The notes below the pieces were generated by a model that was not told the origin of the DNA, did not search any database, and saw only the letters and a program-made list of their open reading frames with translations. Of a DNA stretch of 64,000 nt, positions 11,548 to 23,551 are shown in pieces. Both the position numbers and the translations under genes were made by a program. This DNA is from Corylus avellana (Eukaryota > Streptophyta > Magnoliopsida > Fagales > Betulaceae). Where the stretch lies: contig NC_081542.1 of the NCBI RefSeq assembly GCF_901000735.1, forward strand, positions 28,860,358-28,924,357. Reading direction: 5' to 3'. Every line of letters starts with the position of its first letter. The first letter of the stretch is position 1.

Positions 11548-11930
11548 TGAGTGCTCTAGAGACTTGCCAAAGTCTCATAGGAGGCGGCACCACCTCCACA
11601 CTCACATAGGTGGCGTCCATCAAGAATGTGTGCAGAGAACATCACATCCCAACAAGTAGGGACTATGGACCCATTAAGAGTTTTAAACTCATCCTTACTC
11701 ACTATGCATCTTTGGTTATTACACCATAAAATGGCTTTCATGAGCGCTCTAGAGACCTACCCAAGTCTCATAGGAGATAGCACATCCACACTCATATAGG
11801 TGGTATCCATCAAGAGTGTGTGCAGGGAACACCCCATCCCAACAGGTAGGGACTATGGATCCATTAAGAGCTTTAAGCTCATCCTTAATCACTCTGCATC
11901 TTGTACTGTCTTACACCATAGGGATGGACT
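11548..11930. repeat. Tandem duplication of about 190 bp
   Basis: The block beginning GCTCTAGAGAC at about 11553 recurs at about 11746 with many point differences (shared words TCTCATAGGAG, GTAGGGACTATGGA). It lies between the copia RNase H relic and its LTR, so it belongs to the 3' untranslated part of the element. Confidence 0.8.
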
Positions 11931-12214
11931 CATAACTAATCTTTTCAACAAGATAGTTAATAAACATAAATTGACAGTACCATATCTCATTTCACTTGTG
12001 ACTTCGTTTCCCATTAAACCTCATTCATGGGATCTCCAATCACAGAGGTTGGGTATCAATCACAGTGTCATGATTTGGGTATCAGTCCTATCCCCCTCGA
12101 TGCTTCTCTCACTAGCCTTCTTGCTAGTGGCTTGGTCAAAGAATCTGCAGAATTCTTTTATGACCTCACAAAGTCCATGGACATATACCGGTCTCAATAA
12201 GCTGCCTCACAATA

Positions 12215-12779
12215 TTGTGCACTTTCTCATTATAAATTCTTTACTCGAACTTTGGCAGCCTGACAATCACAATAAACATATAGATCTAGCTATGTTAGCA
12301 TATAAAGGCAAATTAAATAAATTAACCAATAGGTTCTTTAGCCATTCATCTTCAGTTCATGCCTTCTTCAAGGCAATTAACTCTGATTCTATAGTAAACC
12401 TTGCTATGCAAGTCTTTTCGAGGACTTTCAAGAGATAGCTCCTCCAGCCAGAATAAACACATAATAGCCATTAGTAGGCTTTGCTCATCTGAATCAATAA
12501 TACAGTTGCATTCCTTTCAATATAGCAGGATAATCACAATAAGACAAACCAAAATTAATTGTGCCCTTTGAGAATCTCAACAATTTAGAGATCGCATCAC
12601 AATGGCTCAATACTATGATTATGAGTATATCTACTCAATTTACTAACAATATATGTAATACCAAGGCATATACAGTTTGTCAAAACATCAAACTACCAAT
12701 GATTTGTGCATATTTTTCTTGCAATAATACCATCACCATTATTCTTAACCAAGTGTATTTTTGAATCATATGGTGTAGA
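12215..12779 (-). pseudogene. Ty1/copia reverse transcriptase end and RNase H relic
   Basis: On the minus strand, in several frames, the conserved copia order can be read: IIGSLM, then RYTH and the lysine-rich RFLKGT-like stretch, then DYPA, SDEAKPTNGYYVF-like, GGAIS.KSSK, CIARFTIESE and the CDCQAA-like helix before the LTR. In Ty1/copia elements these mark the end of RT and the RNase H that removes the RNA template. Many stops and frameshifts make it non-functional. The 5' part of the element is missing, because the frame runs straight into the gypsy LTR at 12780. Confidence 0.78.
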
Positions 12780-14627
12780 TGTAGTGTCCCAGAATTTTCA
12801 AAGCTATTTAAATAGATTATTTTGATAATGATGTTATTTTAATATCCATTGTAGCTAAGGATTTTAATTCTTGGGAAATTTATGAGAGTGGTAATTAGAG
12901 AATGGTAATTGGTGAAATAATAGGATAGTAAATGGTAGGTATAAGGATGGTAGAATAAGAAGGTAGAATAGTATAAGTAGAATAGTATAGGGTTGGTAGA
13001 ATAGTATAGGGTTGGTGAAATAGTATAGGGTTGGTGAAATAGTATAGGGTTGGTAGAATAGTATAGGGTTGGTGAAATAGTATAGGGCTGGTGAAATAGT
13101 ATAGGGTTGGTGAAATAGTAAAATGAGGGTATAATTATAAATTGAAGGTAGAATAGTATTTGATTTTCTCCTATAAATAGAGCTCTTCTCCTTCACAATT
13201 TTCACCACTCATCTCCTCTCCCATCTCTTGCATATATTCTTCCTTCTTCCGCTTTTTACTCGGTCTTTCTTCTTTCTAAGAGTGTTTACTCATAACAGAG
13301 AGAGAAAGGGCGAGACCAAGCGCTACAAGAAAGAAAGAACACAAGAGATAGCGGACTTTAGAAATTAGTTTCAAAAGATATACTAGTGGTGTTAGTCATA
13401 TTGGAGCAACTAGATTCCTTCATACCACTTTTAGCTCCAGTCTAGAGGTAAGTAAATTCAATACCCCTTCTAAAATTACTTCATGTCATGCTATTTATTC
13501 ATTCTTTAGTAAATTGTAAATAATTATTTTATTTACGTATTATGAAGTTATGTTGCATGCATGAAGGATTTCTAAAAGAATTATCTAGAAAGTTTCTATT
13601 TATTTAAACGCTTTCTAAGTACAACAAGTTTATATTTGAAAAGGTTTCCATTTTGAGAAAAGAAAGTTGAGAAATGATGATGATTATAAGAAAGAAAAAA
13701 AGATGATAAACCCTCCTACATGTTGCCCTAAGATGCAGCAAAAGAAGTACAAAGAAAAGTACAAGAGATGAGATAAATGTTTATGAAATAAGGGCACATG
13801 TATGGAGGAGAGTATTTTTGGCCCCAAGATAAGATAAGATGAGAGTTCGGTACCGATACTCGGATGGAGGCGAAACCACTGAAGGAGGCTATGCCCGAAG
13901 GTGGTATTCCATCAACTAGACCGTTGAGTGCACCAAGAAAGAGTTAATTGACGGTCGGGCATGGCTGTGGCCACAGTTCAGTGCCATGGTCACAGGACCC
14001 GCAACCCTCGTGCACAGGGGTAATAGTGTACATGGGCCCTATTATGAGAAAATGATACTATATTTTCAACGATGATATGCTATGATGATTTACAAAGATT
14101 ATTTATAATGATGCATTATGATGATGATTTATAAAGATGATTTACAACGATGATCTATTACTAGATGTAATAGTATGTATATGTTACGGGAGATGCAACC
14201 GTACATACAGATATTATTATGGCTAGAATTATATTTATTTGTGAAAATGATTTTCAAAACTGAGAACAAGGAGTAAAACTATTTATGGTTGTGGATTTTA
14301 CTTGCTGGGCCCCCTTTGGGCTCATTCAGTGTTATTTCTTGTTTTCAGGTAGAAAGGATGCTGGAATAGGAGGCCGGAATGGGGTGGGAATAATTATTAA
14401 TTTTCAAAGTCTTTTCATATAAGTTATTGTAATGATATGATGTTCCGCAACTAAAATCTAATGTTTTCTAATTTCGCTTGTAATAAAATCTCTTGAATAA
14501 TGTTTTACGCATTTATTGTATCATTTAAAATCTAGTACTCTGATAGACCTTATAGATCTTTGCAAGAACTTTTGTTGTAAAAGAAGAAAAGTGGCAAACT
14601 CAGCCTTAACGGGCTGGGGATGTTACA
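12780..14627 (+). mobile_element. Ty3/gypsy-type LTR, 1.85 kb
   Basis: It starts TGTAGTGTCCC and ends GGGGATGTTACA, imperfect inverted ends with the TG...CA rule, and is followed four bases later by a tRNA-iMet primer-binding site. It contains a tandem array at 12905-13125. It interrupts the copia relic. A partner LTR is not seen before the gap at 16313. Confidence 0.8.
12905..13125. repeat. Tandem array of a ~23-bp unit in the LTR
   Basis: Repeats of GGTTGGTGAAATAGTATAG, with GGTAGAATAGTATAG variants, run head to tail about nine times. The repeat makes a misleading ORF on the minus strand. Confidence 0.85.
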
Positions 14628-14631
14628 ATTT

Positions 14632-14643
14632 TGGTATCAGAGC
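14632..14643 (+). other. Primer-binding site (initiator tRNA-Met)
   Basis: TGGTATCAGAGC is complementary to the 3' end of plant initiator tRNA-Met and stands four bases after the LTR. This fixes the element's orientation as plus. Confidence 0.85.
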
Positions 14644-16312
14644 AAAGGTTATAAGGTTCTGGCAGACTTTTCAAAAAATAAAAAAAATAAAAAAAAAAAA
14701 AAATTTGGGGGGTTAATGAGAAGCCACATTCCGGCCAAGTAGAGTGTGCATTGTTGTGTGGTCTCTAATAAATGATGCATGAGCATTTTTCTAATGGTTA
14801 ATTTTTTTGTTAAAAAAAAAAAAATCATCCTAGTGTGATTAATTTGGAGGATTTTATTATTGTGATCATGTTAATGACGGAGATGAATTTTTATTTTATA
14901 GATAGGTTGTGATCTATAGTATCTACCTATTTGGATTTGCGGCAGTTTTCTAGAGTATCGATTGATAATGGTATATTTTAAGGTGTCTCGAGGATTTAGA
15001 AAAGATTATTGATCATGATTTAAAAATCGTATGATGATTTTATAGATTTAGGTTGCGTGATGATTTGTGTAATTAACTTGGTGACAAAATGGTTTTATGG
15101 ATTTAGGTTGTGAGACAAATTGTGTAAGTGACTTGGTAATGAATAGTCTTATGGATGTCGGTGGTGAAATGATTCTTGAACTGAATTAGTGATATACGAG
15201 TTTGTATGAGTTTTTGGTAATGGCTAAGATTTAGTTGATGACAATAATGATACTATGATTGATGTTGTAATATATGGATTGATGAATAAGGATTACGTAG
15301 TGGCATGAAGTGAATGCCTAAGTATTGCAGGGATAAATGCAAATGAGGTATACCCTAGAATCTATAAGACATTTTGATATTTACATTTCTGGTTTAAAGA
15401 TTTTGATATTTTTGGATGATTGTGATGACTTTAAGGTACAATTCATGAAATCTTTGAGGTGATCCTTAGAATTTGAGGTGTTAGGTTTTCTGTAATTGAG
15501 GTAAATTATATTGAAGTGATGCTTAAAGTTTTGAGGATGAATTGATGCTCCTAGGTTGTGGATAATATTTAAATTTTGAGGCATTAGTGGATATGAAATT
15601 ATGAGAAATTTTAGTTATATGCCAAAGCTTTTGATATAATTTTCTTTTACTAAGTAAAGATAATGGATTATTATTCTTGAGGTAAATTGAAGCATAAAGG
15701 TAAGAGTTGAAAGACAATATAATACAGTGATATAATATAGTGACATGATCTAAATTTCTCTTATAAGATATATGTTCAATGATATTAAAGTATTTTAGAG
15801 GTTGATAACATGTGATGATGCATACTTAGATGTTTTATTGAGTGATTAACTTGTTAAACAGATTGTTTGTTTAAAGGAAGTTATTACAATGACAGAATGA
15901 TTTCATAATGAATATTGAATGAGCACTGAATGATTACGAAAAGAAATGTTTGGAGAACAAGCTCCTTATAATATTACATACCAGTGTCCATCAAAAAAAA
16001 AAAAAGGGAATTTGTTGCATAAAGAGACACGTGGTAATGATGAGTAGATTGTTCCTTAGAGCTACTCCAGGAAAATTATTTCTGCATAGAGAAAACCTAG
16101 TATGAGCAGAATCATATATATTTATAATTGAATTATCTAAGGGAATATTTATTTCTAATGAGGTACCTGACTAGAGCGTGTGCGGAGAGACTTGCAACAC
16201 CCCTGAACATCGACCCGGAGGTTTTCGTGCTGTCGCTGGAGACGTTCGGTATTCTTCTCCATTTCTAGCATCTTTGGTCCCCAGTATTCTGCGTAAGATA
16301 ACATCATCTTTT
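14644..16312 (+). mobile_element. Non-coding internal region of the gypsy element
   Basis: About 1.7 kb after the primer-binding site hold no gag or other retroviral domain. The DNA is AT-rich with many ATGATGATT-like words, then turns GC-richer from about 16170 to the gap. This is either a long leader with the coding part lost in the gap, or a LARD-like element without genes. Confidence 0.6.
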
Positions 16313-16412
16313 NNNNNNNNNNNNNNNNNNNNNNNNNNNNNNNNNNNNNNNNNNNNNNNNNNNNNNNNNNNNNNNNNNNNNNNNNNNNNNNNNNNNNNNN
16401 NNNNNNNNNNNN
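16313..16412. other. Assembly gap (100 N)
   Basis: Exactly 100 N. It separates the gypsy element from an LTR whose first base follows the gap at once. Confidence 0.99.
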
Positions 16413-17796
16413 TGTTGTGCAAATTTATTTAACTCGCAAGTGCATGAATCAATTGTAGTTAATGGATTGCAAGTGCGAGATCGAACCCACAAGGAATTGT
16501 ATTCTTGAAAGCAATTTTAAATCTAAATTAATTAAACCCTAATTTAGTTCCAAATTTTTGAGAGATTTTTTTGTTTGAATGAAAAAGCAAAAGCATGAAC
16601 AATTTAAAGTGATTAAAATCTTATGACGAAGCACTAAGGTTTCGGAATCTGCACTCACAAATTCATAACAACATAATTTCATGATCTATAATATTCCCCA
16701 AAGTTCTCACATATAAATCTTAAGTTTGTTTTACTATTGCTTCAAAGAATTAATCAAAAGATCCTATGTATCCATTCATAACCCAAATCACAAAAGAAAT
16801 CCAATATTCGATCAAATCATTAACTGTATCCGTAAATCACAAGAAAATATCCAATCTTTATCAAAACATCAATTGTATCCAGAGAATAAATCACAGGAGA
16901 AATCCAATTTTTAACAAAGAAAACCAAGCAATCAATTGTATTGAATAATCTTAAATCATCAAGTGTATCCTTGAATCACAAAAGATATCCAAGAATTATT
17001 CAATCCAATTGATTAGAAGTAAAACAATAGATCAATTAAACCATTAAATTGGGAAATATTACATACATGAAACAAAGTTGCTAATCATAAGTGAGGCTTC
17101 ATCTTCAACCTTAGTTGAAGGTTTAGCCTCTCATGTTATTGAAAGACAAAACAAGATTGATTGAATTCATAATGTAAAATTGAGTACTTACAAATAATAA
17201 TCACAAAGTTGAGATCCAAAAGCTAGGAAAACCTTAAACTCTCTCCTTTCTCCTCTGCAATCTTGAAATTCGTAGCCTACCCAACTAATCTGATAATTCC
17301 CTATTTATAGACCAAAAACTTAGTGTTTTACAAGTTGAAATCAGATAAAATTCGTCCAGATTTGTATCCATTTATTGCGGGATGATTTTGGAATAGTAAA
17401 CGTCCGAATTAGGAAACTCCTATTTCACAATGAATTGTAGTATTTTGAGATAGGTTTCCAATGACGATTGAATCACCTCAATCAAATATGTGAGTGAAAA
17501 GTTATTGTCAAAATACTGAGACGTGTTCAGAATCTGAATTTGAATCTAATCCGAAATTTTATCCAATCTTATCTTTAATCTGATTTAACCATTTATTGGA
17601 TTTGGTTAAACTTAACCACATCATCTAGGTCTTCTCAAAGTATGTTTTCTTCCGAAAAGTAGTTTTTCTTCAATCACCTACAAAATTCTAAAAACACAAA
17701 ACTAACACAGAACATCAGATAATAACACAGCTAAAGGATTAACACAAGTAAATTAAGGGGTCCAAATATGCAATATTTGGCACACATCACTTATCA
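16413..17796 (-). mobile_element. Athila-type LTR, third subfamily
   Basis: The plus-strand text starts TGTTGTGCAAAT and ends CACTTATCA, the same termini as the LTRs at 23552 and 29839 (TGTTGTGCAAAA to GCACTTATCA). On the minus strand it therefore reads TGATAAGTG to TTGCACAACA. No gag is attached on the visible side. It sits inside a Tat-like LTR remnant starting at 17797, so it is a solo LTR or one end of an element lost in the gap. Confidence 0.72.
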
Positions 17797-18593
17797 TTTG
17801 CCATAAGGCCCAAAATCTAATGGGCTTATAGTGTAATTTAATTCCCAACAGTTACCCTCCAATTCCTTTATTCGAGGTACTCGGGTAACGAAAATTTTAG
17901 TTAGTTCCTAGATGACTCATTGTTTGGCTTTGTCCGAGACTCATGTCTTCCTGTGAGTGTACCTTGAGCTCGACAGTTGGAGCTCTTCAGTTCTGTTCAT
18001 GGCATCGTCTGAGTTCCCAAGAGTACCCCCCCCCCCCCCAACTCTCTCCTTTGCCCCAGGGTTAAACCTGTCATATCCTTGAGATACCCGAGGATTACAC
18101 CTGGCCCTCACTTCTAGTCACTCAGGGGTTACACCCAGTTATACTTCTGAGACACCCGGGGATTATACCCGGCCCTCTCTCCAAGTCATCAAGTAATCCG
18201 AAGGCGAAATCTAGCGCCTTCTCTTTAAATAATCCGAGGGTGAAGTTCGGCCCTTCCCTGAATGATCGTTTGACAAATTGAACCTGCAAAATAATCTTCT
18301 AACAATGATTTATAAGTCTTTCAAAAGACTAACCTTTGCTCCCCTTTTGCCTTCCGGTGGCTCCTTTTTTTTTTTTTGACCGGGTTGTCTCCCATTGCTT
18401 GTTTTTACCCCAATGTTGTCTCGTTGCCTCCTTGTTTTTTAACCGGGTTGTCTCCCGTTACTTGTTTTTACCCAAGGTTGTCTCCTTGTCCCCTTGTTGC
18501 CGGGGATGAGTCTTCTTGTTTTTTGATCGGGCTGTCTCCCTTTAATTGTTTTTGCCAAGGTTTTCTCCTTGTCTTTGTTTTAGCCTATTCATT
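17797..18593 (-). mobile_element. 3' end of a Tat-like retroelement, inverted relative to 47.7-49.5 kb
   Basis: Reverse-complemented, this matches 48240-49080 along its length: the tandem-repeat tract, the AATCCCCGGGTGTC-type repeats, the purine tract GGAATTGGAGGGTAAC and the first 60 bases of the LTR (TGTTGGGAATTAAATTACAC). A C-run lies at about 18026-18039. No domain is encoded, and the ORF seen here is only the tandem repeat translated. Confidence 0.75.
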
Positions 18594-18693
18594 NNNNNNN
18601 NNNNNNNNNNNNNNNNNNNNNNNNNNNNNNNNNNNNNNNNNNNNNNNNNNNNNNNNNNNNNNNNNNNNNNNNNNNNNNNNNNNNNNNNNNNNN
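18594..18693. other. Assembly gap (100 N)
   Basis: Exactly 100 N, inside or at the edge of the Tat-like tandem repeats. Confidence 0.99.
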
Positions 18694-18816
18694 TTATTAT
18701 TTTATTATTTATTTATTTTTAAAGGTAAAATAATAAAATAATATTATTTTTTTTAATGCGCCACATGACGGGTTGATGGCCTTAGGATCTCTTCTTATAG
18801 ATCCTAGCCATGAACT

Positions 18817-18853
18817 GGATCCTCTCCAGTTCATTTTGGATTGGAGAGGATCC
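18817..18853. repeat. Short hairpin related to the MITE in NLR-1
   Basis: GGATCCTCTCCA (18817-18828) and its exact complement (18842-18853) form a hairpin. The same words make up the ends of the element that interrupts NLR-1 at 46540-46710. Confidence 0.7.
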
Positions 18854-18860
18854 TTGTCCA

Positions 18861-20380
18861 TTAGGTTCAAAGTTGTTCTTAATCATCCATTAATGCTTAT
18901 CTAAATTTCTATTTAAAATGACTAGTCAAAAAGAAATCCAGAATACATAATAAGTTAGTACTTGTTGACTGCAATAGAGGAACCAACGCCACCCACTAAG
19001 AGCATTCCCAATGGAAGAGCTAAATGTTACTTTTATCTAAAATAGCTCTTCAAATGTTTAAAAAACCTCTTACATTGGATGAGCCAAAAGAAAATGTAAA
19101 ATAGATATTTGATTGGAAGAGCTAAAAAAAAAGCGAAATGTAACAGCACTTTTCAAGGGAGCTATTTTATTTTTCCCTGTTTCTCTCACCTATTTTCTCT
19201 TTTTCCCAAATCTTTTCCTACTTTTTCTCTGCTTGTTCTCCTTTTCCTAAAACTTTTCCTATTTTTCCTCTCACATGTTCTTTTTTTCCCAAAACTTTTA
19301 TTGTTTTTAAAAATATTTTAAGAGAATAGATAGAAATATAGCTAATCGCATGTAGAGACATTTAAAAATGGCTTAGCTAAACTACATAAAAGTGAGTTTT
19401 GATAAGCCATTTTACATAAAAATATGGCTCCTCCATTGGGAATGCTCTAAGCAGCGAAGCTTATCCATCTACCCACGACCTTGTCTTCTGAACTTTGCGG
19501 GTTTATTTCCTTTCCACGTACCCTTCCTCTCGTCTTGCATCTTTGTCCTCTACCCACAACCAATTCTTTCAGCACATTTTGTGAGTGGCTTCTCCAAATG
19601 GCAACGTAAGCGCGCAGAAGAAGCAAATCTCCTTCGTCGAGTGAAGGGTGAAGATTTAAAGAAGGAAATCTAATGCCTGAAAATAATGGGAATAAAGGGA
19701 AGTTTCTAGGGAATGCCTGCATTTGGGGAAATGGGAGGTTGAGAACGTGCAGGACAAAGAAAAAATTGGGAGTGGTTGAGAGGAAATTAAAACTAATGAA
19801 TGTGATTAAAAGAAACTTAAGAGACTTCCATAGCTCAATGCATCTGAGGGAAGAAAAAAGCCAATGGTTTGTATATAAATATTAAATAATCTATATAACA
19901 TATATTTCTTAATTACTAACATAAATAAATTTATATAAGTAATTTTTAGTTATATATTAATACATATTTGTATATATATTCAAGATATACGAATGAGCTA
20001 ACGAGTCGGCTGAGCTTTAAACGAGCTGAGCTTATGAATTCCTATCGAGTTTTATTAAGTGAGTCGATCGAATATGTATCATTTACTAATTAAGTGGGTT
20101 TGTACAATATTAAACTCAAATTCGAGTTGAGCTAAATTGAGCGAGTATCAAGTGAGAGCGATTTGAAAGATAGGATTACATGATTTTACGTCGCATCAAG
20201 CACTCAAAACTACAGAAAATATCTTCTACAAATCATTTTAAACCGATACAAACGGAGCCTAAATATAATTTATTTCTCACTTTGCTCCATTTGCCTTATT
20301 TAGCTTTCTAACTTTGATACTTGAAAAACTAGGCAGAGACTGGGAGGAACGTAGTCACGAGTCATAGCGTATATATAATC
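18861..20380 (+). repeat. Duplicated NLR unit, copy A, 5' part
   Basis: From TTAGGTTCAAAGT this segment is co-linear with 49792 to about 50910 in copy B. A main difference is an extra stretch in A at about 19000-19440 (A/T-rich, with a short-inverted-repeat look). It ends exactly where the Tat LTR begins at 20381. In copy B the matching point (about 50910) is uninterrupted. Confidence 0.85.
19450..19653 (+). pseudogene. NLR 5' remnant (leader fused to a coiled-coil scrap)
   Basis: The stretch from the CTACCCAC words to AAATGGCAACGTAAGC is the leader of the NLR genes (compare 44420-44575). It then jumps to a fragment of NLR codons about 18-31 (GCAGAAGAAGCAAATCTCC onward, 19614-19653). About 170 bases, including the real start codon, are missing between them. 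A 19.65-19.96 kb tail follows that also occurs at 41629, 50160 and 58824. Non-functional. Confidence 0.78.
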
Positions 20381-21110
20381 TGTTGGGTCATGGATCAGCT
20401 CCTAAAGCCCAACGGGTCCCCGAATCCGGCCTAATCAAGACGGCATACCCAACTAGGATTCGGACAACTTTCCTCGAGGAGGTTTCGTAAACCGAGGAGG
20501 TCTCGGACACGAGTCCGAGACTACTCATCTGTAGGTATCAGATGCCAAATCCGAGACGCAACTCCTCGAAAGCGAATAGTCAAGATCCAAGGGTAAATCG
20601 GTCATTTTACAACTAGGGATATGCAAGTATTCAAACTAGTCCAAGTGATCATTATCTCACATTCCAAAAAGCTCTCTAGAGCATAGATGGTTATCCACCT
20701 ACAAAGTATCCCTATACAAGCGGGATAAGCTGTTATTCAAATTCAAAAGGTTATCTAACTCAAATGAAACCCTTGTCACTTGTCCTAGGATTCATACCCT
20801 TCTCAAATAACTGTGAAACAAATATTCAAGGATAGGAGTCCTGAGATGTGCGGGAAGCAAACTCTACTCCATCCTATAAATACAAGTCTCAACTTCAATC
20901 AAAGGTAAGCGCAATCCTAGCTCTAAAAAACTTCGGTTGCTTAGATATTCTTTCCTTACATTCTGACTTAAGCATCGGAGTTCCCCCGCCGGGACACCAC
21001 CAAGGGCTCTAATCCTGTTTGTTCTTTGTGTGTGTAGCCTGAAGCATCCACGAAGTTGTCAGCACCCCCTCTAGGCGTGCCACAATATCATCTCAAAAAA
21101 CTGTGTATCA
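20381..21110 (+). mobile_element. 5' LTR of a Tat-type gypsy element
   Basis: It begins TGTTGGGTCATGG and ends GTGTATCA, six bases before the primer-binding site, and is followed by gag. The left flank TAATC (20376-20380) is the presumed target duplication; its partner would lie in a gap. Copy B at about 50910 shows the site without the insertion. Confidence 0.8.
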
Positions 21111-21116
21111 ATAGTT

Positions 21117-21134
21117 TGGTGCTGTCTGTGGGAA
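21117..21134 (+). other. Primer-binding site of the Tat element
   Basis: TGGTGCTGTCTGTGGGAA matches the site typical of Tat-type gypsy elements (usual form TGGCGCCGTCTGTGGGAA) with two C-to-T changes. Confidence 0.7.
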
Positions 21135-21176
21135 ATCTCAAGTTTCGTTCATTTGATCAATTCTTATTATTTCGAT

Positions 21177-22900
21177 ATGGTGACTACAAGCTCCCATTCT
21201 CAATTAGTGCGTCAGCCCGGCATACCTCCCGCGGCTACTGGAGCTCCTCCTGATTTAGCTGGGTTCATGAAGCAGATGATTGAATCCATGAAGGCTTTAC
21301 AGAAGTAGAATGAAGACCTCGCCACTAGGCTCACAGTTGCCGAAGGCCGAAACAACCGAAGGGATCAAGAGCGGGAGGAAATGAGGACCAAAAGACACGA
21401 GGATAAGCGCGATAAGGAGAGACGTGCCGAAATCCGTAGGACGAAGAGGCCCCGAGGTTTCGCCAGCCATCACAATACTATCTATAATGAAGGAGATAGC
21501 CAGTGAACAAACCCCGAAAGGTCTCGCCATACTAGTTCTCGAAGGGAGCAGTCTCCCCAACAGGAGGACCGTCGTACTGAAGGGCATAGCGAGAGCAACA
21601 TTAATGCTGACTTGCAGGATCTTAAGAAAAAGTACGAAGAGATGGCTCGCCAGATAGCTAATGGCGGAGATCAATCCAATGTGGGGGAACTCATGGAGAA
21701 CACGAATATGCCCTTCACCCCTCGGGTCATGAATTTTCACCTCCCTGACAAATTCAAGATGCCTCGAGTTAGTACCTATGATGGCACTGGGGATCCTACG
21801 GACCATATGGAGAGTCTTCGTGCGCATTTTATCCTCTATGGACCCCAGACGAGATTTCATGTAGGCCTTTCCGCCTAACTTTGGTTGGAGTAGCTAAAGA
21901 TTGGTTCGGAAGGCTCCCAGCCAATTCAATAGATGATTTCAAAACTTTGGGGCGCCTCTTTTTAAGTCAGTTCTCCGCTACTCTAAAGAGAAAGAAGAAT
22001 CCGGCTTATTTTCTCTCCTTTGTTCAGGGGAAGGAGGAGTCGCTGAAGGAATTCATGCTCAAGTTTAACCAGGAGAAGCTGATGATTGAAAACCCGAATG
22101 AGCAGACAGTACTCGATGCTTTGATGCATGGAGTAAGGGCTGAAGGGCCGTTGATGGCCGAGCTATCGAAAAGTTCTAAATTATTGACTCTCAGTCAATT
22201 CATGAAAAAGGCTGATGAGTACATTAATTAAGAAAAAATTGTTAAAACTCTCATGAAGTCTCAAAGGAAGAAATCGAAGCTAGGAGCGGTGCTGTTAAGA
22301 TGGTACCGGCTAGCGTTGGGAAGAAAGAATAGAAGAATGTGAAGCAATCAGGAAAGGTGGTCCTATCGTACCCAAGGATGGACCCTCGAAAATTGCAAAG
22401 CCCGAATTTCACTCCACTGAATACTCGCATGACCGAGGTATTCATGGAGATTAGGAGGGATCTTGCCTTCAAATGGCCAAGCAAGTTGAAGGGCGACCCT
22501 AAAAGGCGTGACCCTCAGAAATACTACGAGTATCATCGTGACCATGGTCACTTAACCGAGGGGTGTATAACCTTGTGGCAAGAGATTGAGAATCACATCA
22601 GAAATGGGAAGTTGGTGAAATTCTTGGTGGATGAGAGGAATCGAGGAAGGAATGAGGAGCTCCCGTTACTTGAAGGAAACCGAGAACCTCCCAGAAATCG
22701 AGAAGTAAGGCCAAGGGAAGATGGGTATGCTGAACCGATACACAATCAGCAGGCAAAACCGAGATGGGATCGGGATGCCCATCAGCCTCGGCATCGGGAT
22801 GTAGTAAGGGAGATCCACACCACCTCGGGAGGAATAGCTGGTGAAGGAAGTTCTAGTTCATCTAGAAAAGCTTACGCAAGAAGAACGAAGGCTGATGATG
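21177..22900 (+). pseudogene. Tat-type gag, degraded
   Basis: The ATG at 21177 follows the primer-binding site by 42 bases and opens a frame with the Tat gag layout: a Pro-rich N-terminus, a charged coiled region (EREEMRTKRHEDKRDKERR), the capsid part (MNFHLPDKFKMPRVSTYDGTGDP, then WFGRLPANSI and FLSFVQGKEESLKEFMLKFN) and a knuckle-like CX-poor motif (YYEYHRDHGHLTEGC at about 22521-22566, where the usual first Cys is Tyr). In-frame stops occur at about 21306 and 21504. Frameshifts occur near 21876, and again near 22229 just after ADEYIN. Gag would form the cytoplasmic virus-like particle; this copy cannot. Confidence 0.82.
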
Positions 22901-23551
22901 AAGTTTTGTCGATAGGGAGACCATCAAAAGTTGCAAAGAAGGAGGTGATGACTATATCCTTCTCTGAAGAAGATGCTAGGGGGGTAATATTCCCCAACGA
23001 TGATGCGTTAGTAGTTACGTTAACGGTTGCCAACCATAAAATCCACCGAGTCATAGTGGATAATGGTAGTTTGGCTGATATTTTATACTGGCCGGTCTTC
23101 AAGTAGATGGGTGTTGACCGGGACAGGATCCAATCCTTTGATTCACCGTTGGTAGGGTTCACTGGAGAGCAAGCTCAGCCAATAGGACTCATCTCTCTCC
23201 CAGTTACGGTAGGGATAGCTCCCAAGCAATCCACAACCATGGTGGATTTCTTGGTAATAGATCGACCGTCTACATACAATGCAATCATTAGGTGACCATC
23301 CCTCAATAGGTTGTAGGCTGTAACTTCGACTTACCATTTAATCATGAAGTTTCCTACGGAGGAAGGAGTCCGAGAGGTAAGAGGAGATCAAACTGCAGCA
23401 AGGAAATGTTATAACATTTCTCTCAAGAAAGCAGATCCTGCTTCGTTGACAGTCGGCATGGTGGGTAGTCGAAACAAAGACCCCCCAAAAGGGGAACCTG
23501 CTGAGCCCTTAGAAGACGTGGAGCTAGGGGAAGCCAAAGTAGGGAAGTTAG
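22901..23551 (+). pseudogene. Tat-type protease region, degraded
   Basis: It continues the gag frame. The aspartic protease active site appears as VDNGSLADIL (about 23056-23085), the Tat variant of the DSG motif. The typical YNAII, LNRL..VTSTYHL and MKFPT...VRGDQ..AR.CY words follow. Stops lie at 23104, 23293 and 23311. It is cut at 23551 by the Athila-type element, and the pol frame resumes at 31194. Confidence 0.8.

Noticed and set aside
11800..12438. A 212-codon ORF on the plus strand
   Set aside because: It is the antisense of the copia RNase H relic and its tandem-duplicated 3' part; the recognisable protein words are on the minus strand.
12864..13208. A 114-codon Tyr/Phe/Pro-rich repeat protein on the minus strand
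   Set aside because: It is only the translation of the 23-bp tandem array inside a gypsy LTR.
18376..18741. Cys/Pro/Leu-rich repeat ORF, and similar frames at 47842-48430
   Set aside because: Both are translations of the Tat-like tandem repeats, and the first also reads through N.
19109..19321. 70-codon Phe/Leu-rich ORF
   Set aside because: Low-complexity T/C-rich DNA in copy A without counterpart in copy B; no domain.
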